Made by a program: the position numbers and the translations under genes. The notes below the pieces were generated by a model, which ran no database searches, was not told where the DNA came from, and saw only the letters and a list, made by a program, of their open reading frames with translations. A stretch of 56,389 nt of DNA from Actinomycetes bacterium (GTDB lineage: Bacteria > Actinomycetota > Actinomycetes > Streptosporangiales > Streptosporangiaceae): positions 1 to 56,389 of the forward strand of contig JAJYUU010000006.1 in assembly GCA_021792405.1 (NCBI GenBank), given 5' to 3'. How positions within the stretch are numbered: the stretch's first letter is position 1; every line of letters starts with the position of its first letter. This document shows positions 1 to 6,949 of this stretch, piece by piece.

Positions 1-203
1 ACCGCAGACCCGCGCCGTGCGGCCAGCCCGCGCACCGCAGCCGGTCAGCCCGGCGCCAGGGGCAGCGGCGCCCGCCGCCGGCGCAGCGGTCCGCCCGGCT
101 CTGCCTACTGACGGTCGCTAGCTCTCAGTGACAGGCTGCGCCGCCGCCCACGGTGACCTGCCCCACGTCTGCCCGCCGGCCGGCTAGCAACAGGAAGGTT
201 CAC

Positions 204-1064
204 ATGTCAGCCGCTGTCTTCACTCGACTGTTCGACGACGCGTCCCTGTTCCCGCCGGCCGCGCTCGAAATGCCCGAAGCTGTCGCTGGTCACCTGCGCC
301 ATCGGACTGCCTGGTACCGCGACATGTCCGGACCGTTCGTCTGCGGCGACGCCAGGATCCGCGAGCTGACTGTGGCGATGACGGCCGCCGGCGTCGCGGA
401 GCTGGACCTTGCGCTCGTCCTGCCAGGCGGTGCCGCGGGCCTCGAAGCCGCCGTGGACGCGGTTTTCGCCGATCCGCGGCTGCGGCTGCGGGCCGTCGAA
501 CTTCCCGTCGCCGCCTCGGCCGACGCCGTGACAGCGGTAGCTGAGGCTGCTGCCGTGCTGGACCGCACGCCGCTGGCCGGAGCAACGGCGTTCATCGAGG
601 TGCCCGCCCGCCAACTGACCGCCGACGTGGCCCGCGCCCTGGCAGATTGCCGTTACCTGGCCAAGGTCAGGACAGGCGGGACAGCGGCTGCGGCGTTCCC
701 GGACGAGCCGACGCTGGCGGCCTGCCTTGCCGCACTCGCCGGCCAGCGACTGCCTTTCAAGTGCACGGCCGGCCTGCATCATGCGGTCCGGCACACGGCT
801 GCCGGCACCGGCTTCGAGCACCACGGGTTCCTCAACGTACTGCTGGCGGTGGCGACCGCGCTGACCAGCGAACGTGTCGAGGAGGTAGCGGCGGAACTCG
901 CCGACACCGCCGCGAGCCGGGTCGCCGCCAAGGTGAGCGAACTGGACACCGATGCAGCCGGAGCTGCGCGCGAGCTGTTCACCTCGTTCGGCACCTGCAG
1001 CACGGACGAGCCGATAGCGGACCTGGTTAGGCTTGGCCTGATCGGTAGCGACCCCGGCCGTTAG
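204..1064 (+). CDS. Conserved protein of unknown function, partner of fumarylacetoacetase
   Basis: This 286-residue soluble protein has no recognised function. I chose the ATG at 204 because AGGAAGG lies 7 bases before it; an upstream in-frame GTG at 153 would add 17 basic, non-conserved-looking residues. The N-terminus (FTRLFDDASLFPPAALEMPEA) and the C-terminal FTSFGTCSTDEPIADL look like conserved family signatures. In between, hydrophobic strands alternate with helices (LDLALVLP, LRAVELPV, ATAFIEVP, LAKVRTGG, LPFKCTAGLHHAVR), which suggests a TIM-barrel-like enzyme; that fold call is inference. It ends 33 bases before the fumarylacetoacetase start on the same strand, so the two are probably co-transcribed and may share a role in aromatic amino acid catabolism. 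Confidence 0.75.
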   Translation: MSAAVFTRLFDDASLFPPAALEMPEAVAGHLRHRTAWYRDMSGPFVCGDARIRELTVAMTAAGVAELDLALVLPGGAAGLEAAVDAVFADPRLRLRAVELPVAASADAVTAVAEAAAVLDRTPLAGATAFIEVPARQLTADVARALADCRYLAKVRTGGTAAAAFPDEPTLAACLAALAGQRLPFKCTAGLHHAVRHTAAGTGFEHHGFLNVLLAVATALTSERVEEVAAELADTAASRVAAKVSELDTDAAGAARELFTSFGTCSTDEPIADLVRLGLIGSDPGR

Positions 1065-1097
1065 CGTCGGGGCACTGTGAAAGGCACAAGGAGCGAC

Positions 1098-2345
1098 ATG
1101 ACGCAGGCGGCAGCATGGCTTGGTGTCCCGTCCGGCCACTTGTTCGGGCTGAGCGCGCTTCCTTACGGCTCCTATACCGCCGCGCATCACGCCGAGGAGT
1201 ACCGGGTCGGCGTGGCTATCGGTGATCGGGTGCTCGACCTTACCTCGGCAACGGACAGGCTGCTGGCGGGCCGGGCGCACCTGTTCGCGTCAGGCAGCCT
1301 CGACGAGTTCCTGGCAGCCGGCGAGCGCGCCTGGGGCCAGGTGCGGGCCGAACTCACCCGCTGGCTGTCGCAGGACCAGTTCCGTCCTGCCCTGGAAGAC
1401 CTGCTGATCCCGGCTGCCGAGGTGAGCCTGCGGCTGCCATTCACCGTCGCCGACTACGTCGACTTCTACGCTTCGGTCCATCACGCCACTAACATCGGGC
1501 AAATCTTCCGGCCCGGCGCAGAGCCGCTCACCCCGAACTGGAAGCACCTGCCCGTCGGCTACCACGGGCGGGCCGGCACGGTGGTGGTCTCCGGCACTGC
1601 GATCCGCCGCCCGTGCGGTCAGTCCTGCCCGCCCGGCGCCCGTCAGCCATCGTTCGGCCCTTCGACCCGGCTCGACTTCGAGGCCGAGCTCGGGTTCGTG
1701 GTCGGGGCGCAGAGTCATCTTGGCGATCCGGTGCCGGTCGAGCGGTTCGCCGAGCATGTCTTCGGGGTCTGCGTGGTCAATGACTGGTCGGCGCGGGACA
1801 TCCAGGCCTTCGAGTACGTGCCGCTCGGCCCGTTCCTCGGCAAGTCCTTCGCCACCACGATCTCGCCGTGGATACTCCCGCTCGCGGCACTGGAGCACGC
1901 CCGCATCCGTCCGCCGTCGCGTGATGCCAAGCTTCTCGAGTACCTGACCGAAACGGCCGACTGGGGGCTGGACATCGCCTTCGAGGTCAGGCTGAACGGC
2001 CATCTCATCGCCAGGCCGCCGTACGCCAGCATGTTCTGGAGCCCTGCGCAGATGCTCGCCCACATGACCGTCAACGGCGCCAGCACGCGGAGCGGTGACC
2101 TGTTCGCTTCCGGCACCGTCAGCGGCCCTGAGTCCGCCGAACGCGGCTCGCTCATCGAGCTAGCGTGGAACGCAAGCAACCCCGTTCCCCTGCCTGATGG
2201 TTCGTCACGGTCGTGGCTGGAGGACGGCGACGAGCTCACGATCACCGCCGTCGCGCCCGGACCGAACGGGACTCGGATCGGGCTCGGGTCAGCGACGGGC
2301 TGCATCCTGCCGGCCGTACCTGACTCGGCCGAGAGCCGCCGTTAG
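1098..2345 (+). CDS. fahA: Fumarylacetoacetase
   Basis: It hydrolyses 4-fumarylacetoacetate to fumarate and acetoacetate, the last step of tyrosine/homogentisate breakdown, in the cytosol. The 415-residue length fits the family. The N-terminal SH3-like part is followed by the catalytic FAH domain. Visible family motifs are DYVDFYASVHHATNIG (metal Asp and catalytic His), FEAELGF (metal-binding Glu pair), VVNDWSARDIQAFEYVPLGP (metal Asp, Arg and Gln) and GKSFATTISPW (Lys). No key residue appears to be missing. The ATG at 1098 has AAGGAG 5 bases upstream and is preferred over an in-frame GTG at 1077. No homogentisate dioxygenase or maleylacetoacetate isomerase is inside the window, so the rest of the pathway lies upstream or elsewhere. 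Confidence 0.95.
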   Translation: MTQAAAWLGVPSGHLFGLSALPYGSYTAAHHAEEYRVGVAIGDRVLDLTSATDRLLAGRAHLFASGSLDEFLAAGERAWGQVRAELTRWLSQDQFRPALEDLLIPAAEVSLRLPFTVADYVDFYASVHHATNIGQIFRPGAEPLTPNWKHLPVGYHGRAGTVVVSGTAIRRPCGQSCPPGARQPSFGPSTRLDFEAELGFVVGAQSHLGDPVPVERFAEHVFGVCVVNDWSARDIQAFEYVPLGPFLGKSFATTISPWILPLAALEHARIRPPSRDAKLLEYLTETADWGLDIAFEVRLNGHLIARPPYASMFWSPAQMLAHMTVNGASTRSGDLFASGTVSGPESAERGSLIELAWNASNPVPLPDGSSRSWLEDGDELTITAVAPGPNGTRIGLGSATGCILPAVPDSAESRR

Positions 2346-2536
2346 CCCCTGCCCGGCTTGCGAAGAACGAGCCAGCCAGGACCGGCTCACGCAGCTCATC
2401 AAGCTGCTCGCGGAACCGGGCCAACGCGCGTTTTCCCCGGCTGCGGCCAAGTCTCGGTCACTACTCCGGGCCGACGGCATCATCAGGCAGGGACTAGATG
2501 CTTGATGCGCGATGCTATCGAGACTATGCTGATCTT

Positions 2537-2761
2537 ATGCGCACCACCCTTGATCTCGATGATCGTGTCCTCGCCGCAGCCAGGAGCCGGGCCCGCGAGC
2601 GGGGCGTCTCGCTCGGCCGGGCCGTCTCCGAACTCGCGCTAGACGGGATCGTGGCGCGCGCGGGAACGGGCACCGTTAGCGACGGGTTTCCTATGCTTCC
2701 CCCCGTCCCCGGTCACGTGATCACCGATCAGATGGTCCAGGACGCACTGGCTGATGCCTGA
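2537..2761 (+). CDS. VapB-like antitoxin (ribbon-helix-helix type)
   Basis: This 74-residue protein begins MRTTLDLDDRVLAAARSRA and continues with RGVSLGRAVSELA, the strand-helix-helix pattern of RHH/Arc-type VapB antitoxins. The C-terminal half (GFPMLPPVPGHVITDQMVQDAL) would be the segment that wraps the toxin. The ATG at 2537 is preferred over 2498 because the conserved RTTLDLDD strand should sit at the N-terminus. Its stop overlaps the start of the PIN-domain gene by 8 bases, the usual arrangement for a translationally coupled antitoxin-toxin pair. Autoregulation is expected from the family; no clear palindrome was picked out upstream. Confidence 0.8.
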   Translation: MRTTLDLDDRVLAAARSRARERGVSLGRAVSELALDGIVARAGTGTVSDGFPMLPPVPGHVITDQMVQDALADA

Positions 2762-3209
2762 GCCGCCGAGCGATCCGCGCCAAGGGCGACTGCCGTTGCC
2801 GGACGTGAACGTCCTAGTGGCCCTGACGAACCCAGCGCATCAGCATCACAGCCAGGCCCATAGCTGGCTGTCGTCTGCTGACCGGTTCGCGACCACGCCG
2901 ATCACCGAGAGCGGATTGGTACGGCTTCTCCTCAACCCTGTGGTGACTGGCCAGCAGGTCAGCGGAGCCCAGGCGATCGAGATCCTAGCCCGGCTGCGCG
3001 CAGACGCGCGTGCCACGTTCCTGCCCGACGAGTCGAGCCTCGCTGCTGCGCGCGTGGATCTTGTCGGGCTGGCGGGACACCGCCAGACGACGGACTTCCA
3101 TCTGCTGAACCTGGCGGCGGAGCGCCACGCCACCCTGGTCACCTTCGACCGAAGGATCGCGGAATCACTCGTCGCCGCGGATCAGCCGCTCGTGCGTGTC
3201 CTCGGCTGA
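2754..3209 (+). CDS. VapC-like PIN-domain ribonuclease toxin
   Basis: This 151-residue PIN-domain protein is a putative metal-dependent endoribonuclease. The four expected acidic positions are visible: Asp17 in PDVNVLVAL, Glu52 in TESGLVR, Asp114 in TTDFHLLNLA and Asp132 in VTFDRRI. The order (DVN, TES, TDF, FDR) matches the VapC group often annotated as TA system VapC family ribonuclease toxin. It overlaps the upstream RHH antitoxin by 8 bases. The catalytic set looks intact, so it is probably functional. The RNA target cannot be told from sequence. Confidence 0.88.
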   Translation: MPEPPSDPRQGRLPLPDVNVLVALTNPAHQHHSQAHSWLSSADRFATTPITESGLVRLLLNPVVTGQQVSGAQAIEILARLRADARATFLPDESSLAAARVDLVGLAGHRQTTDFHLLNLAAERHATLVTFDRRIAESLVAADQPLVRVLG

Positions 3210-3486
3210 CTTAATTCTCTCCGGCCACGGCGGGCGCACGCCGGAGGCGAAGGCGGCGATCGCCGCGCGGAGCCAGCGCCGCATCCTGTACATCTGGGAG
3301 CAGGCGATCGGCCAGGCCGGCGGGTACTTCTACTCCCGGCTCCTGCTCGCGATCATCCACGGCGCGCTCACGTACGGGGTGCTGCTGTGGCGCGGCGTGC
3401 TGGCTGTCGTGCCGGGCACCGCCCCCGAGAAGAAGCCGCCGAACCGCCCAGGTCGGCGGTGGTCCCGCCGCGGGAGGCAGCGCTGA
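3196..3486 (+). pseudogene. Internal fragment of an AI-2E-family permease
   Basis: A 96-codon open frame contains RRILYIWEQAIGQAGGYFY followed by SRLLLAIIHGALTYGVLLW. This resembles the central segment of actinobacterial AI-2E (PerM) family transporters, just before and into a transmembrane helix. The N-terminal helices and everything after the LLWRGV helix are missing; the frame runs into a basic Pro/Arg-rich tail with no homology that I recognise. A complete protein would need about 350-440 residues, as in the intact AI-2E gene at 22.8-24.1 kb, whose sequence differs clearly from this piece. I read it as a remnant left next to the toxin-antitoxin pair. Whether any peptide is made is unknown. 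Confidence 0.5.
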
Positions 3487-3999
3487 GGCCCGGTTGCCGG
3501 TCACAGCGCCCGTCGGCGCGCGAGCGTGGTGGCGCGCCCGGCGGAGGCGGCGGGGCGTCCAGGACGATCAGGGTGCGAGGAAAGGGCGCGAGCGCCGCGC
3601 TTATCCGATCCAGCGCCGTGCCCGGTGCCGCCCGGCGGGCCACCGCAGCGCACGACACCGCCATCAGTATGTAGCCAAGCCCATCCAGCGACCTCGTCGT
3701 CGGCTACGACATGGCGGCATGGCGGCCGAGGACTACCGGCAGCCCGAGGACCACTACGCCGATCGCCGCTTCCAGACAGGGCTGACCGAGGTCCCCTGGC
3801 GCTTCTGTCGTCGTTGCTGTCAAAGCAGCCCGGGGGCTGGCAGCGGTACAAGCTTCTTCCGTACTGCGCCGGATCAGCCGCCATGGGAGGGCGAGCCGAA
3901 GGCGCCCTGACCCGCCCGCTGGATGTATCGGCTAGCCGGCAAGATGCCCGGAAGTGACACTACGATGAGCGAATCGCCCGAAGGCGGGAGAATGTAGCT
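3487..3999 (+). other. Gene-poor stretch, no convincing coding sequence
   Basis: Several overlapping open frames exist here on both strands, but all are short, rich in Arg, Pro and Ser as expected for GC-rich non-coding DNA, and lack a recognisable domain or good ribosome binding site. Together with the permease fragment before it, the stretch looks like decayed sequence. The last ~40 bases should hold the leader of the large gene that begins at 4000 or 4054. Confidence 0.5.
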
Positions 4000-6360
4000 A
4001 TGCCTGGGCCAGCGCAGCCGTGGGATCAGTCCGAGGACCCGAGGGAGAACACCATGGACCTCCCGCGCATCGACCTCGCCGGGCTGGCCGACTACTTCCG
4101 CGGTGCTGCGCCGCCGCCGGCACCGGCTGCCCCGGCCAAGCTCTCGGCAGAGACGACGGGGCCGCCGCCTGCGCCGGACGCTCCGGCTGCCGCCGGGCCT
4201 GCTTCCGCCGGGCGGCCTGCTGGTCCCGCTGCTGCCACGGCGGGTATAGCGGCCACGGACCCTGGGGCCGCGAGCGCGGACGCCCCGAGAACTACCGCCG
4301 GGAGCGGCGGTAACGGGGCCGCTACCGCCGCCGAGAGCACCGCAACCGCCAGGAGCACCGCCGTAGGGGTCGGCGCATACGGCCGCGTGCCCGCGCGCCC
4401 GCTTGCCGCGGGCCCGGTAACCGGCACCACCGACGGTCAGCCGATGCCAGGATCCGGCATTGCCAGCCGTGCCCCGGCTAGCCGACCGGCACCCGGCTCT
4501 CTTCCCGACCTCAGGTCCCGGCTTGCCCGGCTGCCAGCGGGCCACCCGTCGTCGCCCTTCGACGACAGCGGCCAGGCCCGCCCGTTGCCGACCCGGCTGA
4601 AGCAGCTAGAGCTTGGCCTGCCCGCGCCCGGCCGCGAGCCTGGCGACGTACCCGTCGGCTGGGACGCCGACAGCGTTGTGAGCCCGGACCGGGCTGCAGC
4701 CACCGATGCTCTCCCGGCCCCAGACGATCCTGGCGGCCTGGCCGAGACCGCCCGCCAGGCCGAGACCGACACTGCCCGCCAGGCCGAGACCAGCACTGCC
4801 CGCCAGGCCGAGGCGGAACCTACCCATGACGCCGCGAACGGAGTTTCTGACCAGACCCCGGATAGTCCTGCCCGCCTAACTCCTGCCGATCCAGATCTCC
4901 ACGGCGTGAGCGCTACCGCCGAATCCGACCGCCTAGCAGCGCCACCGCACGAATCTGCCAGTGACCAGCAATCGCCCGGGGAGGCCTCGGCTGACCGGCG
5001 GTCACGTTCGCCGGGACCAGAACAGCGGGCCGGCGGCATGGACGCCGGCCGGCACCCTGCCGGGCCCGACGGCAGCGCCGAGCGCACAAACCGCTCGCCG
5101 CATCCGCGATTGCAGGATCCCTACGCGGTCGACTCAGCAGACGACGGCCGCCGCAACGGCTATCCGCTCGCCGACGCCATTTCGGGCAGGCGCGAGCCCG
5201 ACCACGAGGACCGTCACGGCGGCAAGGACAATCTGCAGTTTCGCCCGTGGACGAGCGACAGCCTGGGCCGCGGTCGTCGGCTAACCGAAGCCAACGGCAA
5301 TGGCCATCTCCCGTCGGCTCGACCAGAGCTTGGCCGAGCAGACCCCGGCCGCGGAGCCAGCGATCCGGCTCTGGCAGACCGCGACTCGCGGGAGTTCAAC
5401 CGGCCTGGCGGCAGGCCGCCGCGTCTGTCCCGGCCGGACAGCATCCCTGCGCCAGACCGGAGCCTCCCCCCAGACCGCAGCCTCCCCCCAGACCACAGCC
5501 TCCCTCCAGACCGCACCCTGCGCCCAGATCGCAGCCAGCGCCCACCCGACCGGGCCGAGTTTGACGGCAGGCAGCCGCGGCCATGGCAGGACACCGCTCA
5601 GGACCGCACGCCGCGCTTCGGCGGCCGCCGATCAGACGCGCCCCGATCAGACGCGCCCCGATCAGACGCGCGGTCAGCTGAGCCGCGGCTTAGCGCATCG
5701 CGGGAAAGTGCGCCGCGGTCGGCTGCCGACGGATTGAGTGAGCTGGTTGAGCGGACTCTCACCGCGTGCCGAGCCGCCGAAGGACGGAACATGTTCGGCA
5801 GCTACGGAAGCAGCGGCCTGACCCCGGTCATTCACCGGCTCGCGGCGCAACTCCCGGCGGGAGGCCTGGCGCCAGGCAGCGAGGCCGACAGCCTGAAGCC
5901 AGCCGACCGGTTCACCGCGAAGCTAGCGAAGCTGATCGCCCGCAACCCTGGCCGCCAGCCCGGCGAACTCGCCGCCAGCATCAGCGACGCCGTGCGGTAT
6001 GCGTTCGCCTTCGACACCGACGACTACACCGAGTGCACCTGGCTGGTCCACCGCAAGCTCAAGGCGCAGGGCTTCGAGCTGGAGGCAAGGCGTAACCGCT
6101 GGGAGAACCCGGAGTACAAGGGCATTTTCACCCGCTGGCGCGACCCCGCCCACGGCATCGGCTTCGAGGTGCAATTCCACACGGTAGCCAGCTGGGCGGC
6201 GGCTCAGCAGACTCACGACGCCTACGTGCGCATCACCGACCCGGCTACCCCCGCCGCGGAGCGAGCCCAATTGCGTGCTCGGCAGGTGCTGGCGGCCGCG
6301 GCAGCCAGGGTGCCCCCTGGCTGCATGGAGATCGCCGACTTCCGGGCAGAGCAGCGATGA
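4000..6360 (+). CDS. Large disordered protein with C-terminal RelA/SpoT-like nucleotidyltransferase domain
   Basis: This is a 786-residue protein. Residues ~20-590 are low complexity (Ala/Pro/Gly, then Arg/Asp/Pro), with tandem repeats such as AETDTARQ, PPDRSL and SDAPR. About residues 629-786 form a compact domain. ISDAVRYAFAFDTDDY (Asp663), YKGIFTRW, FEVQFHT (Glu724) and QQTHDAY line up with the order of RelA/SpoT synthetase motifs: the metal Asp strand, the G-Y-R/K loop, the E-Q-x-R/H-T strand and the following His. That resemblance is my reading of the pattern, not a search result. The ATG at 4000 has GGGAG upstream; the ATG at 4054 with GAGGGAG 6 bases before it may be the true start and gives MDLPRIDLAGLADYFRG. 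The stop overlaps the next gene by 4 bases. Activity (nucleotide pyrophosphorylation or another transfer) is unproven. Confidence 0.75.
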   Translation: MPGPAQPWDQSEDPRENTMDLPRIDLAGLADYFRGAAPPPAPAAPAKLSAETTGPPPAPDAPAAAGPASAGRPAGPAAATAGIAATDPGAASADAPRTTAGSGGNGAATAAESTATARSTAVGVGAYGRVPARPLAAGPVTGTTDGQPMPGSGIASRAPASRPAPGSLPDLRSRLARLPAGHPSSPFDDSGQARPLPTRLKQLELGLPAPGREPGDVPVGWDADSVVSPDRAAATDALPAPDDPGGLAETARQAETDTARQAETSTARQAEAEPTHDAANGVSDQTPDSPARLTPADPDLHGVSATAESDRLAAPPHESASDQQSPGEASADRRSRSPGPEQRAGGMDAGRHPAGPDGSAERTNRSPHPRLQDPYAVDSADDGRRNGYPLADAISGRREPDHEDRHGGKDNLQFRPWTSDSLGRGRRLTEANGNGHLPSARPELGRADPGRGASDPALADRDSREFNRPGGRPPRLSRPDSIPAPDRSLPPDRSLPPDHSLPPDRTLRPDRSQRPPDRAEFDGRQPRPWQDTAQDRTPRFGGRRSDAPRSDAPRSDARSAEPRLSASRESAPRSAADGLSELVERTLTACRAAEGRNMFGSYGSSGLTPVIHRLAAQLPAGGLAPGSEADSLKPADRFTAKLAKLIARNPGRQPGELAASISDAVRYAFAFDTDDYTECTWLVHRKLKAQGFELEARRNRWENPEYKGIFTRWRDPAHGIGFEVQFHTVASWAAAQQTHDAYVRITDPATPAAERAQLRARQVLAAAAARVPPGCMEIADFRAEQR
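5452..5541 (+). repeat. Five 18-base tandem units inside the disordered-protein gene
   Basis: Five adjacent units starting CCAGACCG(C/G)AGCCTCCC each encode a PDRSLP-like hexapeptide; the last two units are diverged. The period is a multiple of three, so copy-number change keeps the frame. A second array of 15-base GATCAGACGCGCCCC units (SDAPR) lies at 5630-5670. Confidence 0.85.
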
Positions 6361-6626
6361 CCGGCGATCCGGCCTACAGCCAGCTGCAGTATTACGTCAT
6401 CGTCGCAGGTCACGGCAGCCGCGCGGCGTCCGGCATGGCACGCCGCACGTACACGCAAGCGGGACCGGTCGACGAGACCTTGCGCCGGGACCTTAGCTGG
6501 CAGCCGGACTCAGCGATCGCGGAATGGGAGTACGGCGACCTCGACGCCGAGCTAGTCAAGATCAGCGAGCAAGAGGCGGAGAACCTGTTGCAGGCGTTCC
6601 GGGCCCGATGGGACCGCGCGATCTGA
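6357..6626 (+). CDS. Small partner of the RelA/SpoT-like protein
   Basis: This is an 89-residue acidic protein of unknown function. It starts inside the stop of the upstream large gene (ATGA overlap), so the two are translationally coupled. It begins with a strand-rich segment (LQYYVIVAGHGS) and contains RRTYTQAGPVDETLRRDLSW, EWEYGDLDAELVKISEQEAE and a C-terminal helix, NLLQAFRARW. The balance of conserved aromatic and acidic positions suggests a real, folded family. Small size and coupling to a putative toxin-like enzyme make an antitoxin or regulatory subunit attractive; this is inference. Confidence 0.7.
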   Translation: MTGDPAYSQLQYYVIVAGHGSRAASGMARRTYTQAGPVDETLRRDLSWQPDSAIAEWEYGDLDAELVKISEQEAENLLQAFRARWDRAI

Positions 6627-6949
6627 GCGTCGTCGTGCGACCCGCCCGCCCGGCCGACCTCAACGAGGTCGGTGAGATCTTCGGCTGGTACGCCGCCAAC
6701 TCGGTGGCGACCTTCGAAGAGTCACCGCGCCCGCGATCTTACTGGTCCCGGCACGCCGACGAGTTGGCCGGCCGCGGCCTGCCGTTCCTGGTGGCTGAGA
6801 CAGGTGGCGCCGTCACCGGGTATGCCTACGCGGCGCCGTGGCGGCACAAGCCCGCCTACCGGTTCACCGTCGAGGACTCGGTCTTCATCGCGCCTGGCCG
6901 GACAGGCGAAGGCATCAGCCCGCAGGACCAGCGGGTCGGTCAGTGCTAG
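6608..6949 (+). pseudogene. Truncated GNAT N-acetyltransferase (phosphinothricin acetyltransferase-like)
   Basis: The 113-codon frame encodes VVVRPARPADLNEVGEIF, YWSRHADELAGRGLPFLVAE, GGAVTGYAYAAPWRHKPAYR and VEDSVFIAPGRTGEG. These are the N-terminal two-thirds of the PAT-like GNAT fold (normally ~165-175 residues). The frame stops just at the R-x-G-x-G acetyl-CoA pyrophosphate loop, and the remaining half of motif A and motif B are absent. The tail (PQDQRVGQC) runs into the 3' end of the convergent gene on the other strand, which overlaps it by 35 bases. The likely start is the ATG at 6608 inside the previous gene, or the GTG at 6635. It is probably inactive. Confidence 0.6.

Noticed and set aside
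1-120. Two open frames running into the window start (ending at 111 and 120)
   Set aside because: Both are Ala/Pro/Arg/Gly-rich without a signature; either could be the tail of an upstream gene, but the sequence does not decide between them or against plain non-coding DNA.
207-1280. Long minus-strand frame of 357 codons
   Set aside because: It is the shadow of two well-supported plus-strand genes; its product is Arg/Gly/His-rich with no domain.
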